Below, in pieces: positions 16,991-24,467 of a DNA stretch of 31,735 nucleotides. Position 1 is the first letter of the stretch. Each line of letters opens with the position of its first letter. The stretch covers positions 1 to 31,735 of the forward strand of contig JAZQOX010000050.1 of NCBI GenBank assembly GCA_045628105.1. The letters are read 5' to 3'. The translations under genes were made by a program, and so were the position numbers. A model generated the notes under the pieces. It saw only the letters and a program-made list of their open reading frames with translations. It had not been told where the DNA came from and ran no database searches. Origin of the DNA: UMGS1781 sp045628105 (GTDB taxonomy: Bacteria; Bacillota; Clostridia; TANB77; CAG-508).

Positions 16991-18298
16991 TTACATACCC
17001 GTTATTGGTAAAGTTATTTTTGAATACTTCTTTTGTTCTTGTACGATTTCTTTATTTGTTTTTATTTGTTCTACTTCAAGTTCTGATTTTGATGTTTCAT
17101 TTTTAGGTTGTTCTTTATTTAATAGATTATTTACTGTTATTTTGGTTTCCTCATTTAGTTTTAAATCTACTTCTATTAATCTATTATATACATCATATCC
17201 TTCTAATGTTTCCATCTCCTGAACATAGTACTTTCCTGGAATTAAATTTTCTATAATAATTTTGCCTTCGTTGTTAGTTACAAGCTCTGAGTACTTTACT
17301 TCTTTATTTTCATTTAAAAGTTGAAATTTAACTCCTTCAAGCATATTTTTTGTTTCTTGATCTTGTTTTATAATTACAATTTTTGTTTTATTTTTAAAGT
17401 AATATTCTGTTTTTGTTCCTTCACCATTTTCGTATTTGTTTCCAGTTACCGCAACATTTTGAAGAGTTGACGATGGTGCTTTCCCGTATAGTACCGGCAT
17501 TGTTGCAACTTTACCATTTGCTGTTATTGTAAAATTGCCATCTTGTTCTATGTTTTTTATTGGAATTAAAATTTTAAATTTTTCTCCTGCTGAAAACTTA
17601 TCTTTTTTATTGTTATTTTGATCCACAATTTTAATTCCTTCAACTAAATTTCCTGATAGATTTATTGTATAATTTTCAAATTTTGCATTTGCAGTAACAC
17701 TGTATTCTTTAGAAATAAAGTTTGAATCCATACTATCAAGCTGCCATACAGAATTTTCTGTATTTATAGTTAATGTTGCACTTTTCTTTGTTTCTGTAGA
17801 ATTTCTTGCAGTATACACAATTTGTTTTAATGCATTTAATGTTCTTTGCCCAGCTTCAGTTTGAACTGCACCATAACTTTCTGGATCTCTATTATAAATT
17901 GAGCAGTAAACTGCTTGCCTTGTTGCCAAATATGCCTCCTCGTTTGTTTGGCATCCTAATTCCTCTGGTGTTTTATATGGAAAGCCATTTACTACTGTTC
18001 TCCATAGTTCCATATCTGTTAATAAATTATCTGTAGAAACTGTATATGAAAAATCTTGGGTTGCTCCATCTAATTCTAAATTTAAACAGTATGCTGGATA
18101 TTCTATTCCATCCTCGTTGTGAACTATATATAAGCATGTTAAAACAGCACCATTTCGTGTTAGTAAACTTCCGAATCTATGTGTTGCATATAAAGTTGCT
18201 TCATTTGATTTTGCCTCACTTATAACAGGAAAAATTATGTTTCCAAATACAATTATCATTAGTAAAGTTATTGATATTATTCTTTTTATTTTATTCAT
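16991..18298 (-). CDS. Secreted TQXA/thioester-like and SpaA-like surface protein ending in LPITG
   Basis: The product is 435 residues. It has a signal peptide (residues 1-29), an N-terminal region resembling thioester/TQXA adhesin domains (AYCLN at Cys71 and ATRQAVY at 125-131), a middle beta region, and a SpaA/CnaB-type domain (about residues 305-390, KIVIIKQDQETKNMLEGVKFQ...PGKYYVQE). It ends in KITLPITGM and stop. Two oddities stand out. The TQXA Gln that would form the thioester with Cys71 appears to be Arg127, though Gln128 is next to it. The LPXTG motif is not followed by a membrane span and basic tail. It starts 2 bp after the sortase stop, so the two form an enzyme-substrate pair. 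Confidence 0.8.
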   Translation of the reverse strand: MNKIKRIISITLLMIIVFGNIIFPVISEAKSNEATLYATHRFGSLLTRNGAVLTCLYIVHNEDGIEYPAYCLNLELDGATQDFSYTVSTDNLLTDMELWRTVVNGFPYKTPEELGCQTNEEAYLATRQAVYCSIYNRDPESYGAVQTEAGQRTLNALKQIVYTARNSTETKKSATLTINTENSVWQLDSMDSNFISKEYSVTANAKFENYTINLSGNLVEGIKIVDQNNNKKDKFSAGEKFKILIPIKNIEQDGNFTITANGKVATMPVLYGKAPSSTLQNVAVTGNKYENGEGTKTEYYFKNKTKIVIIKQDQETKNMLEGVKFQLLNENKEVKYSELVTNNEGKIIIENLIPGKYYVQEMETLEGYDVYNRLIEVDLKLNEETKITVNNLLNKEQPKNETSKSELEVEQIKTNKEIVQEQKKYSKITLPITGM

Positions 18299-18299
18299 A

Positions 18300-18891
18300 T
18301 TATAGTCCTTTCTTTTCTATTGCTTGTACGCAAAGTCTTTTTTCTGGTTTATTTCTTACACATGTTATTAATGTTATTCTATTATCATCCGTTTCTTGTA
18401 AATTGGACCAATCTGTTTGTTCTATTACTTTATACATTGTAACTTCATATTTTCTTTCTCCATATGGTGTTTTATAAATAATTTCATCGTTAATTGTTAA
18501 ATCTTTAACATTTTCAAAATAATTAATTGGATAACCTCTGTTATGAGCTGCTAGCCCAACATTTCCATCCCAAAATTTAGTATTATCAAAATGTCCAACA
18601 TAATTTAGCATTATCTCTCCGAGATGTTCCCTGTTTTATAGGTGCTATTAAGCCAATTTTAGGTATTTCAATCTGCCAATTTTCCATTTCTGAATATATT
18701 TTCATTTCATTTTCAATGCTTTTATCTATCGTTTTTATTTCATCTTTCTCTTGAGTATTTTTTAATTCTTCTGTTTCATTTTTTTGTAAAATTTCTTGGA
18801 AATTTCCATAAGCTAAATTAATGCTTGCAAATATAATAATTGTTGAAATAATGCTTATTAAAATTACCAAGAATTTTTGGTAATTACTTAT
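18300..18891 (-). CDS. Sortase, frame broken by an in-frame CGGA
   Basis: A membrane-anchored transpeptidase joining LPXTG-type proteins to cell wall or to each other. With the shift it is 196 residues: N-terminal span (about 7-28), a charged linker, QGTS-G-EIMLNYVGHF, catalytic His116 in GLAAHNRG, Cys177 in TLITCV and Arg185. In the plain frame the N-terminal part stops shortly after TSRR, and the catalytic half lies in another frame. I set the start at ATA (18891), because GAGAGGTG lies 7 nt upstream and a basic N-terminus (SNYQK) precedes the span. The alternative TTG at 18870 has no RBS. The class is uncertain; it is a short single-span type. Substrates probably include the adjacent LPITG protein, LPNTG and MPNTG proteins. 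Confidence 0.88.
18618..18621 (-). other. Putative +1 recoding site CGGA in the sortase
   Basis: The minus-strand reading is TCT CGG AGA GAT in the plain frame, which stops eight codons later. Skipping the C gives TCT GGA GAG ATA ATG (S-G-E-I-M), joining the frame that holds the catalytic His, Cys and Arg. The recoded residue is Gly91. Confidence 0.8.
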
Positions 18892-19006
18892 ATTACATCA
18901 CCTCTCAAATAAGATTTTTTAAAATTGGATTTTGGAATAAAAGAACTATTATTCCATTTAAGAAATTATTTTGAAATTGCTTACGCAATTGTTTAAAGAT
19001 ATTCAT

Positions 19007-19060
19007 ATTTTAGCATGAGTTTTTTGTTTTGTAAAGTAAAATCGTTCGACATAATTCGAC
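19007..19060 (-). promoter_or_regulatory. Promoter of the sortase operon with a palindromic upstream element
   Basis: Minus-strand TTTACA and TAAAAT are 17 bp apart, with a TG extended -10. Just upstream is the 13-bp palindrome ATTCGAGTCGAAT followed by a second GTCGAA, a possible operator. The 5' UTR is over 100 nt and contains small hairpins (AATTGC/GCAATT, and GGAATAA/TTATTCC). Confidence 0.6.
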
Positions 19061-19077
19061 TCGAATTTCATAAAAAA

Positions 19078-19120
19078 AGAAATGAATTTATAAATAATAT
19101 AGTTATTTACATTCATTTCT
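19078..19120 (-). terminator. Terminator of the 19103-19738 gene
   Basis: A 10-bp stem AGAAATGAAT/ATTCATTTCT, with an inner TAAATAA/TTATTTA stem, is followed on the minus strand by a T-run. The stop codon lies within the stem. Confidence 0.75.
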
Positions 19121-19738
19121 TTCTTCTTTTCCAACATTATTTTTTTCTACACAGTGTTGCACTGTTTGTGTTATATCAGTTACTTTAACGTTATCTCTGA
19201 AACTATTCTCTTGTTTTCTCTCATTTCCTGATGCAAGTGTAAGCACATTTTTATTATTTCTAGACTGCAAAAATTTATTAATTTCAAAATATGCTTTATC
19301 CCATGGATTCAAACTAATATTAAATTTCTTTGAGCCCCTTAATGCCTGCTTTGTACTTTTAGCTTGGTTATACATTTCTATTTTTTTTGGCATTTCCCAT
19401 TCATGTGTTTTTAATTCACTTAAATCATACAATATTGGTGGTATATTATCTGGAATTTTTATTTTCCCTTTAGCATAGTATGATTTTCTACATGTTTCCA
19501 TATATGTTCTTAATTGTTCCCCATTAACACCATTTACTGCTAAAGCTCTTACAACATTCATATCAAATGGATAAGGAGTAACATGTTCAATTCCGTACTT
19601 TAAGAATATCTGTTCTCTTTCCTGTTCTTCGGTCTCTATGCTAAGTTTTTCTATTCCATTTGCCCCGTTTTCCTGAATAAAAACATCAATTCCTTCTGGA
19701 CTTATTGTAATACTTGTAATTGTTTTAGTCACGTTCAT
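19103..19738 (-). CDS. Hypothetical protein
   Basis: The product is 211 residues and I do not recognise it. No signal peptide or membrane segment is seen. It is polar and acidic at the N-terminus, with a block KIPDNIPPILYDLSELKTHEW and a basic central part. The C-terminal 50 residues are low in hydrophobics and may be disordered. The start ATG has AAAGGA 6 nt upstream. It is a single-gene unit with its own terminator, divergent from fhs. Confidence 0.75.
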   Translation of the reverse strand: MNVTKTITSITISPEGIDVFIQENGANGIEKLSIETEEQEREQIFLKYGIEHVTPYPFDMNVVRALAVNGVNGEQLRTYMETCRKSYYAKGKIKIPDNIPPILYDLSELKTHEWEMPKKIEMYNQAKSTKQALRGSKKFNISLNPWDKAYFEINKFLQSRNNKNVLTLASGNERKQENSFRDNVKVTDITQTVQHCVEKNNVGKEERNECK

Positions 19739-19913
19739 TTTTCATTCCTTTCATAAGTTTTTTGTTTCTCTCAATCTTTTGTAAACATACCACTTCTAAA
19801 TATAAGTTTAGCATAACAACTTTTTTTTTTCAATAATTTTACTAAATATATTTATTTTTTTTTATTTTTATTATATATTAGTAGTAATATTTTTTGCGAA
19901 AGGGTGATATTAT

Positions 19914-21581
19914 TTGAAATCTGATATAGAAATCGCCGGAAGTATTCAAATGAAAAAAATAAATGAAATTGCAAAAGATTTAAAAATAGATGAAAAGTAT
20001 ATTGAACAATATGGAAATTATAAGGCAAAAATTGATTTACCATTAATTAATAATTTAGATTCTCAAAACGGAAAGCTTATTCTTGTTACTGCAATTAATC
20101 CAACTCCTGCTGGAGAAGGAAAAACAACAACTACTATCGGCCTTGCTGATGCATTAAAAAAATTAAATAAAAAAGTAGTGGTTGCATTAAGAGAACCTTC
20201 TCTAGGTCCTGTTTTTGGTCTTAAAGGCGGTGCCACAGGTGGCGGATATGCTCAGGTTGTTCCAATGGAAGATATTAATTTGCATTTTACTGGAGATTTC
20301 CATGCTATTGGTGCTGCAAACAATTTACTTGCTGCAATGATTGATAATCATATTTTTCAAGGAAATGAGCTAAATATAGATCCTGAAAAAATAACTTGGA
20401 AACGTTGTGTAGATATGAATGACCGTCAATTACGTTTTATTGAAGATGGTCTTGGTGGAGGAAAAAATGGTTTGCCTCGAAAAGATGGTTATGATATTAC
20501 CGTTGCCTCTGAAATTATGGCTGTATTTTGCCTTGCTTCATCAATTGAAGACTTAAAATTAAGACTTTCTAAATTAATTATTGGATATACTTTTGATAAT
20601 AAACCCGTAACTGCAGGTGATTTAAAAGCACATGGTGCAATGACTGCACTATTAAAAGATGCTTTAAAACCAAATTTAGTTCAAACGTTAGAACACACAC
20701 CTGCAATTGTACATGGTGGTCCTTTTGCCAACATAGCACATGGTTGTAACTCTGTAATTGCTACAAAAATGGCAATGAAATTAGGTGACTATGCTGTTAC
20801 TGAAGCAGGTTTTGGTGCTGACTTAGGAGCTGAAAAATTCTTAGATATAAAATGTAGATTAGCTAATATTAAACCAAGTGCTGTTGTTATTGTGGCTACA
20901 ATTAGAGCTTTAAAAATGCATGGTGGATTGAGCAAGGATGATTTAAACTCTGAAAACCTATCTGCACTTGAAAATGGCATTCCAAATTTATTAAGACATG
21001 TTTCAAATATTAAAAATGTTTATAAACTTCCATCTGTTGTTGCAATTAATAGATTTCCAACAGATACAGATGCTGAAATTAATTTAATAATTGAAAAGTG
21101 TAAAGCGTTAGGAGTAAATGTTGTTTTATCAAACGTTTGGGCTGAAGGTGGAAATGGTGGAATTGATTTAGCAAATGAAGTTATAAAATTGTGTGAACAG
21201 GAAAATGATTTTTCATACAGTTATGATTTAAATGATACAATTGAAAACAAAATAAAAAACATTGTTACAAAAGTTTACGGTGGAAAAAATGTTGTATTTA
21301 CTCCTGAATCACAAGAGCAAATTAAAAGATTAAATAATCTTGGCTTTAGTAAACTTCCAATATGTGTTGCAAAAACTCAATATAGTTTTTCTGATGATGC
21401 TACAAAACTTGGAGCACCTAAAGATTTTTCAGTTACTGTAAGAGAAGTTAAAGTATCTGCTGGAGCTGGTTTTATAGTTGCATTAACAGGTTCAATTATG
21501 ACAATGCCAGGTCTTCCAAAAGTTCCAGCAGCTGAAAATATTGATGTTGATAAAAATGGAAAAATAAGTGGACTATTCTAA
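19914..21581 (+). CDS. fhs: Formate-tetrahydrofolate ligase
   Basis: It makes 10-formyl-tetrahydrofolate from formate, THF and ATP, a one-carbon enzyme abundant in anaerobes and acetogens. The product is 555 residues, full length. P-loop TPAGEGKTTTTIGL, REPSLGPVFGLKGGATGGGYAQ, DFHAIGAANNLLAAMIDNH and PGLPKVPAAENIDV are diagnostic. The TTG start is supported by AAAGGGTGAT and by the MKSDIEIA beginning usual for the family. It is the only long rightward gene in the central part and ends overlapping the cwlD end. Confidence 0.98.
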   Translation: MKSDIEIAGSIQMKKINEIAKDLKIDEKYIEQYGNYKAKIDLPLINNLDSQNGKLILVTAINPTPAGEGKTTTTIGLADALKKLNKKVVVALREPSLGPVFGLKGGATGGGYAQVVPMEDINLHFTGDFHAIGAANNLLAAMIDNHIFQGNELNIDPEKITWKRCVDMNDRQLRFIEDGLGGGKNGLPRKDGYDITVASEIMAVFCLASSIEDLKLRLSKLIIGYTFDNKPVTAGDLKAHGAMTALLKDALKPNLVQTLEHTPAIVHGGPFANIAHGCNSVIATKMAMKLGDYAVTEAGFGADLGAEKFLDIKCRLANIKPSAVVIVATIRALKMHGGLSKDDLNSENLSALENGIPNLLRHVSNIKNVYKLPSVVAINRFPTDTDAEINLIIEKCKALGVNVVLSNVWAEGGNGGIDLANEVIKLCEQENDFSYSYDLNDTIENKIKNIVTKVYGGKNVVFTPESQEQIKRLNNLGFSKLPICVAKTQYSFSDDATKLGAPKDFSVTVREVKVSAGAGFIVALTGSIMTMPGLPKVPAAENIDVDKNGKISGLF

Positions 21582-21591
21582 AAAATAGTCC
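21570..21591. terminator. Hairpin over the convergent fhs and cwlD ends
   Basis: An 8-bp stem GGACTATT/AATAGTCC with a 6-nt loop contains both stop codons. T-runs are short, so its terminator role is moderate. Confidence 0.5.
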
Positions 21592-22291
21592 ATTATTCCT
21601 ATATATATTCCCCATGCAAGTTTATTTTGATATTCATCTGTTTGAAGTAATTTTTTTTCTTCTTCATTTGATAGGAAACCACATTCTACAATTGAAATTG
21701 GAATTATAACATGATCTACTATGTATATATTTTCAATTTTTAATGGTTGTCTCTTATTTTCTTTTTGTATTGTTTCATTTAATCCCTTTTGCAAGCTTGC
21801 TGCAAGTTTTTGACTCTGATTATCTTCTTCTTTAAAGAATGTCTGCCATCCCCAATATTGGCTTTGTGGTATTTTATTTAAATGTATTGAAACAAATATA
21901 TCTGCGTTAGATTCATTTCCAATTTTAACCCTATTTTTTATATCTGAAATCTTTTTTTCTCTTAGTGTTTTTTTGTTTAAGTCATATATTCCATTTTCAT
22001 CAGATCTTGTTAATATAACATTTGCTCCTGCCTGCTCAAGAAGATTTTGTACTTTTAGTGTTATTTTTAAATTTATTTCTGCTTCGGATATTCCGGTCAA
22101 CTGTTGTTGCTCCGTCCATCCTCCCCTCCATGTCCAGCATCTAAAATTACTGTTTTTCCAGACACAGGAAGTGCTACAGTTTCCACGGTTCTTTCTTTAA
22201 TTGTTGTAAAACATGTTATAAAATATACAATTACTATTGATGTAACCAAAATTATAGTCCTACTTATTATTTTTTTCCTTAATATAATCAT
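21573..22291 (-). CDS. cwlD: N-acetylmuramoyl-L-alanine amidase (CwlD/AmiC type), with two in-frame CGGA shifts
   Basis: A zinc amidase that cuts the MurNAc-L-Ala bond. CwlD in spore formers prepares cortex muramic lactam. With two one-base skips the protein is 238 residues, close to B. subtilis CwlD. It has an N-terminal membrane span (about 10-28), VILDAGHGGEDG (zinc His54), Gly60, ATTVD, Gly66, ISEAEIN (zinc Glu69), SIHLNKIP (third ligand) and IVECGFLSN (catalytic Glu). Without the shifts it breaks into two pieces inside the metal site. The start is the ATG of MIILRKK, whose GGGAG ribosome site lies in the terminator of the preceding gene. It ends tail to tail with fhs, with stops overlapping. 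Confidence 0.88.
22092..22095 (-). other. Putative +1 recoding site CGGA, second in cwlD
   Basis: After the first shift, the frame reads GTT GAC CGG AAT. Skipping the C gives GAC GGA ATA TCC GAA (D-G-I-S-E), with the zinc ligand Glu69. The recoded residue is Gly66. Confidence 0.8.
22111..22114 (-). other. Putative +1 recoding site CGGA, first in cwlD
   Basis: The minus-strand reading is GAT GGA CGG AGC in the plain frame, stopping at TGA four codons after CGG. Skipping the C gives GAT GGA GGA GCA (D-G-G-A), the conserved block after GHGG. The recoded residue is Gly60. Confidence 0.8.
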
Positions 22292-22331
22292 AAAAAAACT
22301 CCCATACATCAAATTGTATGCGAGTTTTTTT
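22292..22331. terminator. Terminator between the LPNTG protein gene and cwlD
   Basis: The stem AAAAACTC-CATACA pairs with TGTATG-GAGTTTTT, with one C-C mismatch, and is flanked by A-runs and T-runs. On the minus strand its right half supplies GGGAG, 7 nt before the cwlD ATG, so termination and cwlD translation may be linked. Confidence 0.75.
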
Positions 22332-22342
22332 TATTTATGTCT

Positions 22343-24385
22343 TTATTTCATATTTTTGTATTTTTTATATTTTCCCCATGAGATTAAAGTAATAACTGCA
22401 CTTATCATTATTGCATATTCAATTCCATTCTTTTTACCTGTATTAGGTAAAATAATATCAGATATTTCCTCTTCTTCCTTTTTTTCCTCTTTATTCTCTT
22501 CATCATCTTCGTCATCTTCAGGTTCAATTATTGGTTTTACCTTATATTCATATACAACAATTGTTTCGTCTTTATCTGCAATACCTTTATAATTTATTGG
22601 TACTTCTTTTAACTCATATCCTTGAATTTCTTTGCTTTGTGTTGTATATTCATCGTTCATTTTTTTTGTTTGCTCTACCGTTTCTGAAATAATAGTTCCT
22701 TCTTCATCAACGTATTTTGTAATTACTTTAACATCTTTTAATTCACATTTTGCTATAACAACGTGATCAATATCTTTATTTATATTTTCATCTTTTATTG
22801 TTAGTTTATAACTACCATCATTTTCTTTTGTTAAATCTTTTATATCTACTGTTTGACCATTTAGAGTTACAGTCTTTAAAACATAATTTTCATTTGGCTT
22901 AATGATAACCTCAAAAGTGTTTGAATTTCCTTTTTTAACAAATACCTGTTTTTCCTCATCTTGTGTTCCATTTTCAACTGTAACTTTTAAAGTCACCTTA
23001 TGTTCAATTTCAACATTAACAATGTTTGATTCTAATGTTGTTGTAACGTTTCTTAATTCTGATTCAACTTTTGCTTTATTTGAAATTTTCAAATTAGTAG
23101 TTCCTTTTTTTATTTTAACAGGTAATGATATTGTGTATGTTTCATTATAAAAATTTTTTAAAGCTAGTGCATCACTTTTTACAGTTGCAACAAGTTGATG
23201 ATTTTCCTTTGAAATTTCAAAATATGATAAACAATCTTGTCCCTTAGAATTTTTTATAGTTATATTTTCTTGTAATTCAAGATTTTCATCTAAGCTATCT
23301 GAAATAACTAATTTTAAATATAAATTTTCATTTGTTCCTTCCAAATCTATTAATGATGTGTAATAGTTGTTTGGAATATATTGTGAAATATTATAATAAA
23401 ATAGTTCATCTTCTAACACATTTGCCTTGCTAACTTTTTTTATTGGATTACCAAGTTCATATGGTATCGCTGAAACGAATACGTAAAATATTCCACACCC
23501 TGTACCTGTATAAGTTATTTCAAATTGAGCATTTGTTTTTTGTACAATCATTGCACTAGTTGCTTTTGAAATTCCTGTTGTACCAAATGCTGCACCATCA
23601 TATCCATAATAATATTGGTTTGGTGTACAAATTCCTCCAAATTCATTTGTTAAATAATTAAATTTTGAATCCTGATCTAATGTATTATAATAAATTGTTG
23701 AATCTAAAAGAGGAATTACCCCTTCATTTCCTTTAAGCGGTTCAGTTAAATAATTAGTTGAAACATTTGCTACATCAACATCATATATAAATGATGATAC
23801 ATTAGGAATATTTGCTAGTGTTTCGGTTCCTGCTTTATAATATGTCATATGAAAATCTGCATAAGCATATTCTGTACAAAAATTAAATCTTAATAAATTA
23901 CAGTCAATATGACTTGAAGTATTTGAAAAATCAGTTGATACATCAATTCCTTTGCATACCTGAATTCCTATATCAATATATGTATCTGATGTAGTAAGTC
24001 CAAACCAATTTGTTCCCATTCTTGACTGTCTTCCTGTTACATTTTTAGTAAATCTTGTAACATTATCTACAAGAATAAAAGCATCACACATATCTCCATC
24101 TTTGTCTACAGCGCAATTTGTTATTTTGAATTTTATTATACCTTCTTGGGTTGCTCCTGCGCTCCATACGTCAGATGTTTCTGATATAATAACCTTTTCT
24201 TGATCCTCTGTCATATTTATAATTTGAGTATTTTCATTCCACACCAAAGTACCGTAAGAATAATCATTTGCTAATGTTCTGTCATCCATAAAATCCTTAT
24301 ATGTTACATTTGCAGCAAATATACTCGTTGGTAATAAAACAATACATCCAAATAAACTTAATAATACTTTTTTTATCTTCTGCAT
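22343..24385 (-). CDS. LPNTG-anchored surface protein with MucBP domain
   Basis: The product is 680 residues. It has a signal peptide (1-24, cleavage near FAANVT). A large N-terminal region of about 300 residues is of unknown fold, rich in Asn, Thr and Tyr. Then come a DUF11/isopeptide-like beta region and a repeat segment (VTLKVTVENGTQDEEKQVF). A MucBP-type domain (VKVITKYVDEEGTIISETVEQ...YELKEVPINYKG, about 565-625) and an acidic Glu/Asp-rich spacer follow. It ends in ILPNTGK, a hydrophobic span and KYKKYKNMK. It is a sortase substrate exposed on the wall. MucBP domains are linked to mucin or carbohydrate binding, though here only by family. It has its own promoter and a terminator. Confidence 0.87.
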   Translation of the reverse strand: MQKIKKVLLSLFGCIVLLPTSIFAANVTYKDFMDDRTLANDYSYGTLVWNENTQIINMTEDQEKVIISETSDVWSAGATQEGIIKFKITNCAVDKDGDMCDAFILVDNVTRFTKNVTGRQSRMGTNWFGLTTSDTYIDIGIQVCKGIDVSTDFSNTSSHIDCNLLRFNFCTEYAYADFHMTYYKAGTETLANIPNVSSFIYDVDVANVSTNYLTEPLKGNEGVIPLLDSTIYYNTLDQDSKFNYLTNEFGGICTPNQYYYGYDGAAFGTTGISKATSAMIVQKTNAQFEITYTGTGCGIFYVFVSAIPYELGNPIKKVSKANVLEDELFYYNISQYIPNNYYTSLIDLEGTNENLYLKLVISDSLDENLELQENITIKNSKGQDCLSYFEISKENHQLVATVKSDALALKNFYNETYTISLPVKIKKGTTNLKISNKAKVESELRNVTTTLESNIVNVEIEHKVTLKVTVENGTQDEEKQVFVKKGNSNTFEVIIKPNENYVLKTVTLNGQTVDIKDLTKENDGSYKLTIKDENINKDIDHVVIAKCELKDVKVITKYVDEEGTIISETVEQTKKMNDEYTTQSKEIQGYELKEVPINYKGIADKDETIVVYEYKVKPIIEPEDDEDDEENKEEKKEEEEISDIILPNTGKKNGIEYAIMISAVITLISWGKYKKYKNMK

Positions 24386-24410
24386 TTTAATTCCCTCTTT
24401 CTACATTTTT

Positions 24411-24439
24411 ATTATATCAATCATACAATTGAAAGTCAA
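24411..24439 (-). promoter_or_regulatory. Promoter of the MucBP/LPNTG gene
   Basis: On the minus strand TTGACT and TATAAT are 17 bp apart. RBS AGAGGG precedes the ATG. Confidence 0.8.
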
Positions 24440-24445
24440 TAAAAA

Positions 24446-24467
24446 AAATTGCATAAAAATGCAATTT
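24446..24467 (-). terminator. Terminator of the GGDEF gene
   Basis: A 9-bp stem AAATTGCAT/ATGCAATTT with a 4-nt loop is followed by a long T-run on the minus strand. It overlaps the stop codon of the REC-GGDEF gene. Confidence 0.85.

Noticed and set aside
19036..19060. LexA/SOS box upstream of the sortase operon
   Set aside because: ATTCGAGTCGAAT does not match the GAAC-N4-GTTC type of Firmicutes LexA. It is left as an unassigned palindrome.
6718..22114. CGG simply reassigned to Trp or Gln, as reported in other bacteria
   Set aside because: Reading CGG as any single amino acid leaves the frame broken at all five sites. Only a one-base shift restores the proteins.
6919..22114. Homopolymer sequencing errors as the source of the frameshifts
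   Set aside because: The extra base is not in a homopolymer. The five contexts share only CGGA, and the same tetranucleotide is correct in about twenty out-of-phase places. A different systematic artefact cannot be fully excluded without reads.
6919..22114. prfB-like +1 frameshift with an upstream Shine-Dalgarno and a stop codon
   Set aside because: No stop codon at the shift site and no consistent upstream Shine-Dalgarno: purine-rich stretches precede some sites (first cwlD site, sortase) but not recD2 or the second cwlD site.
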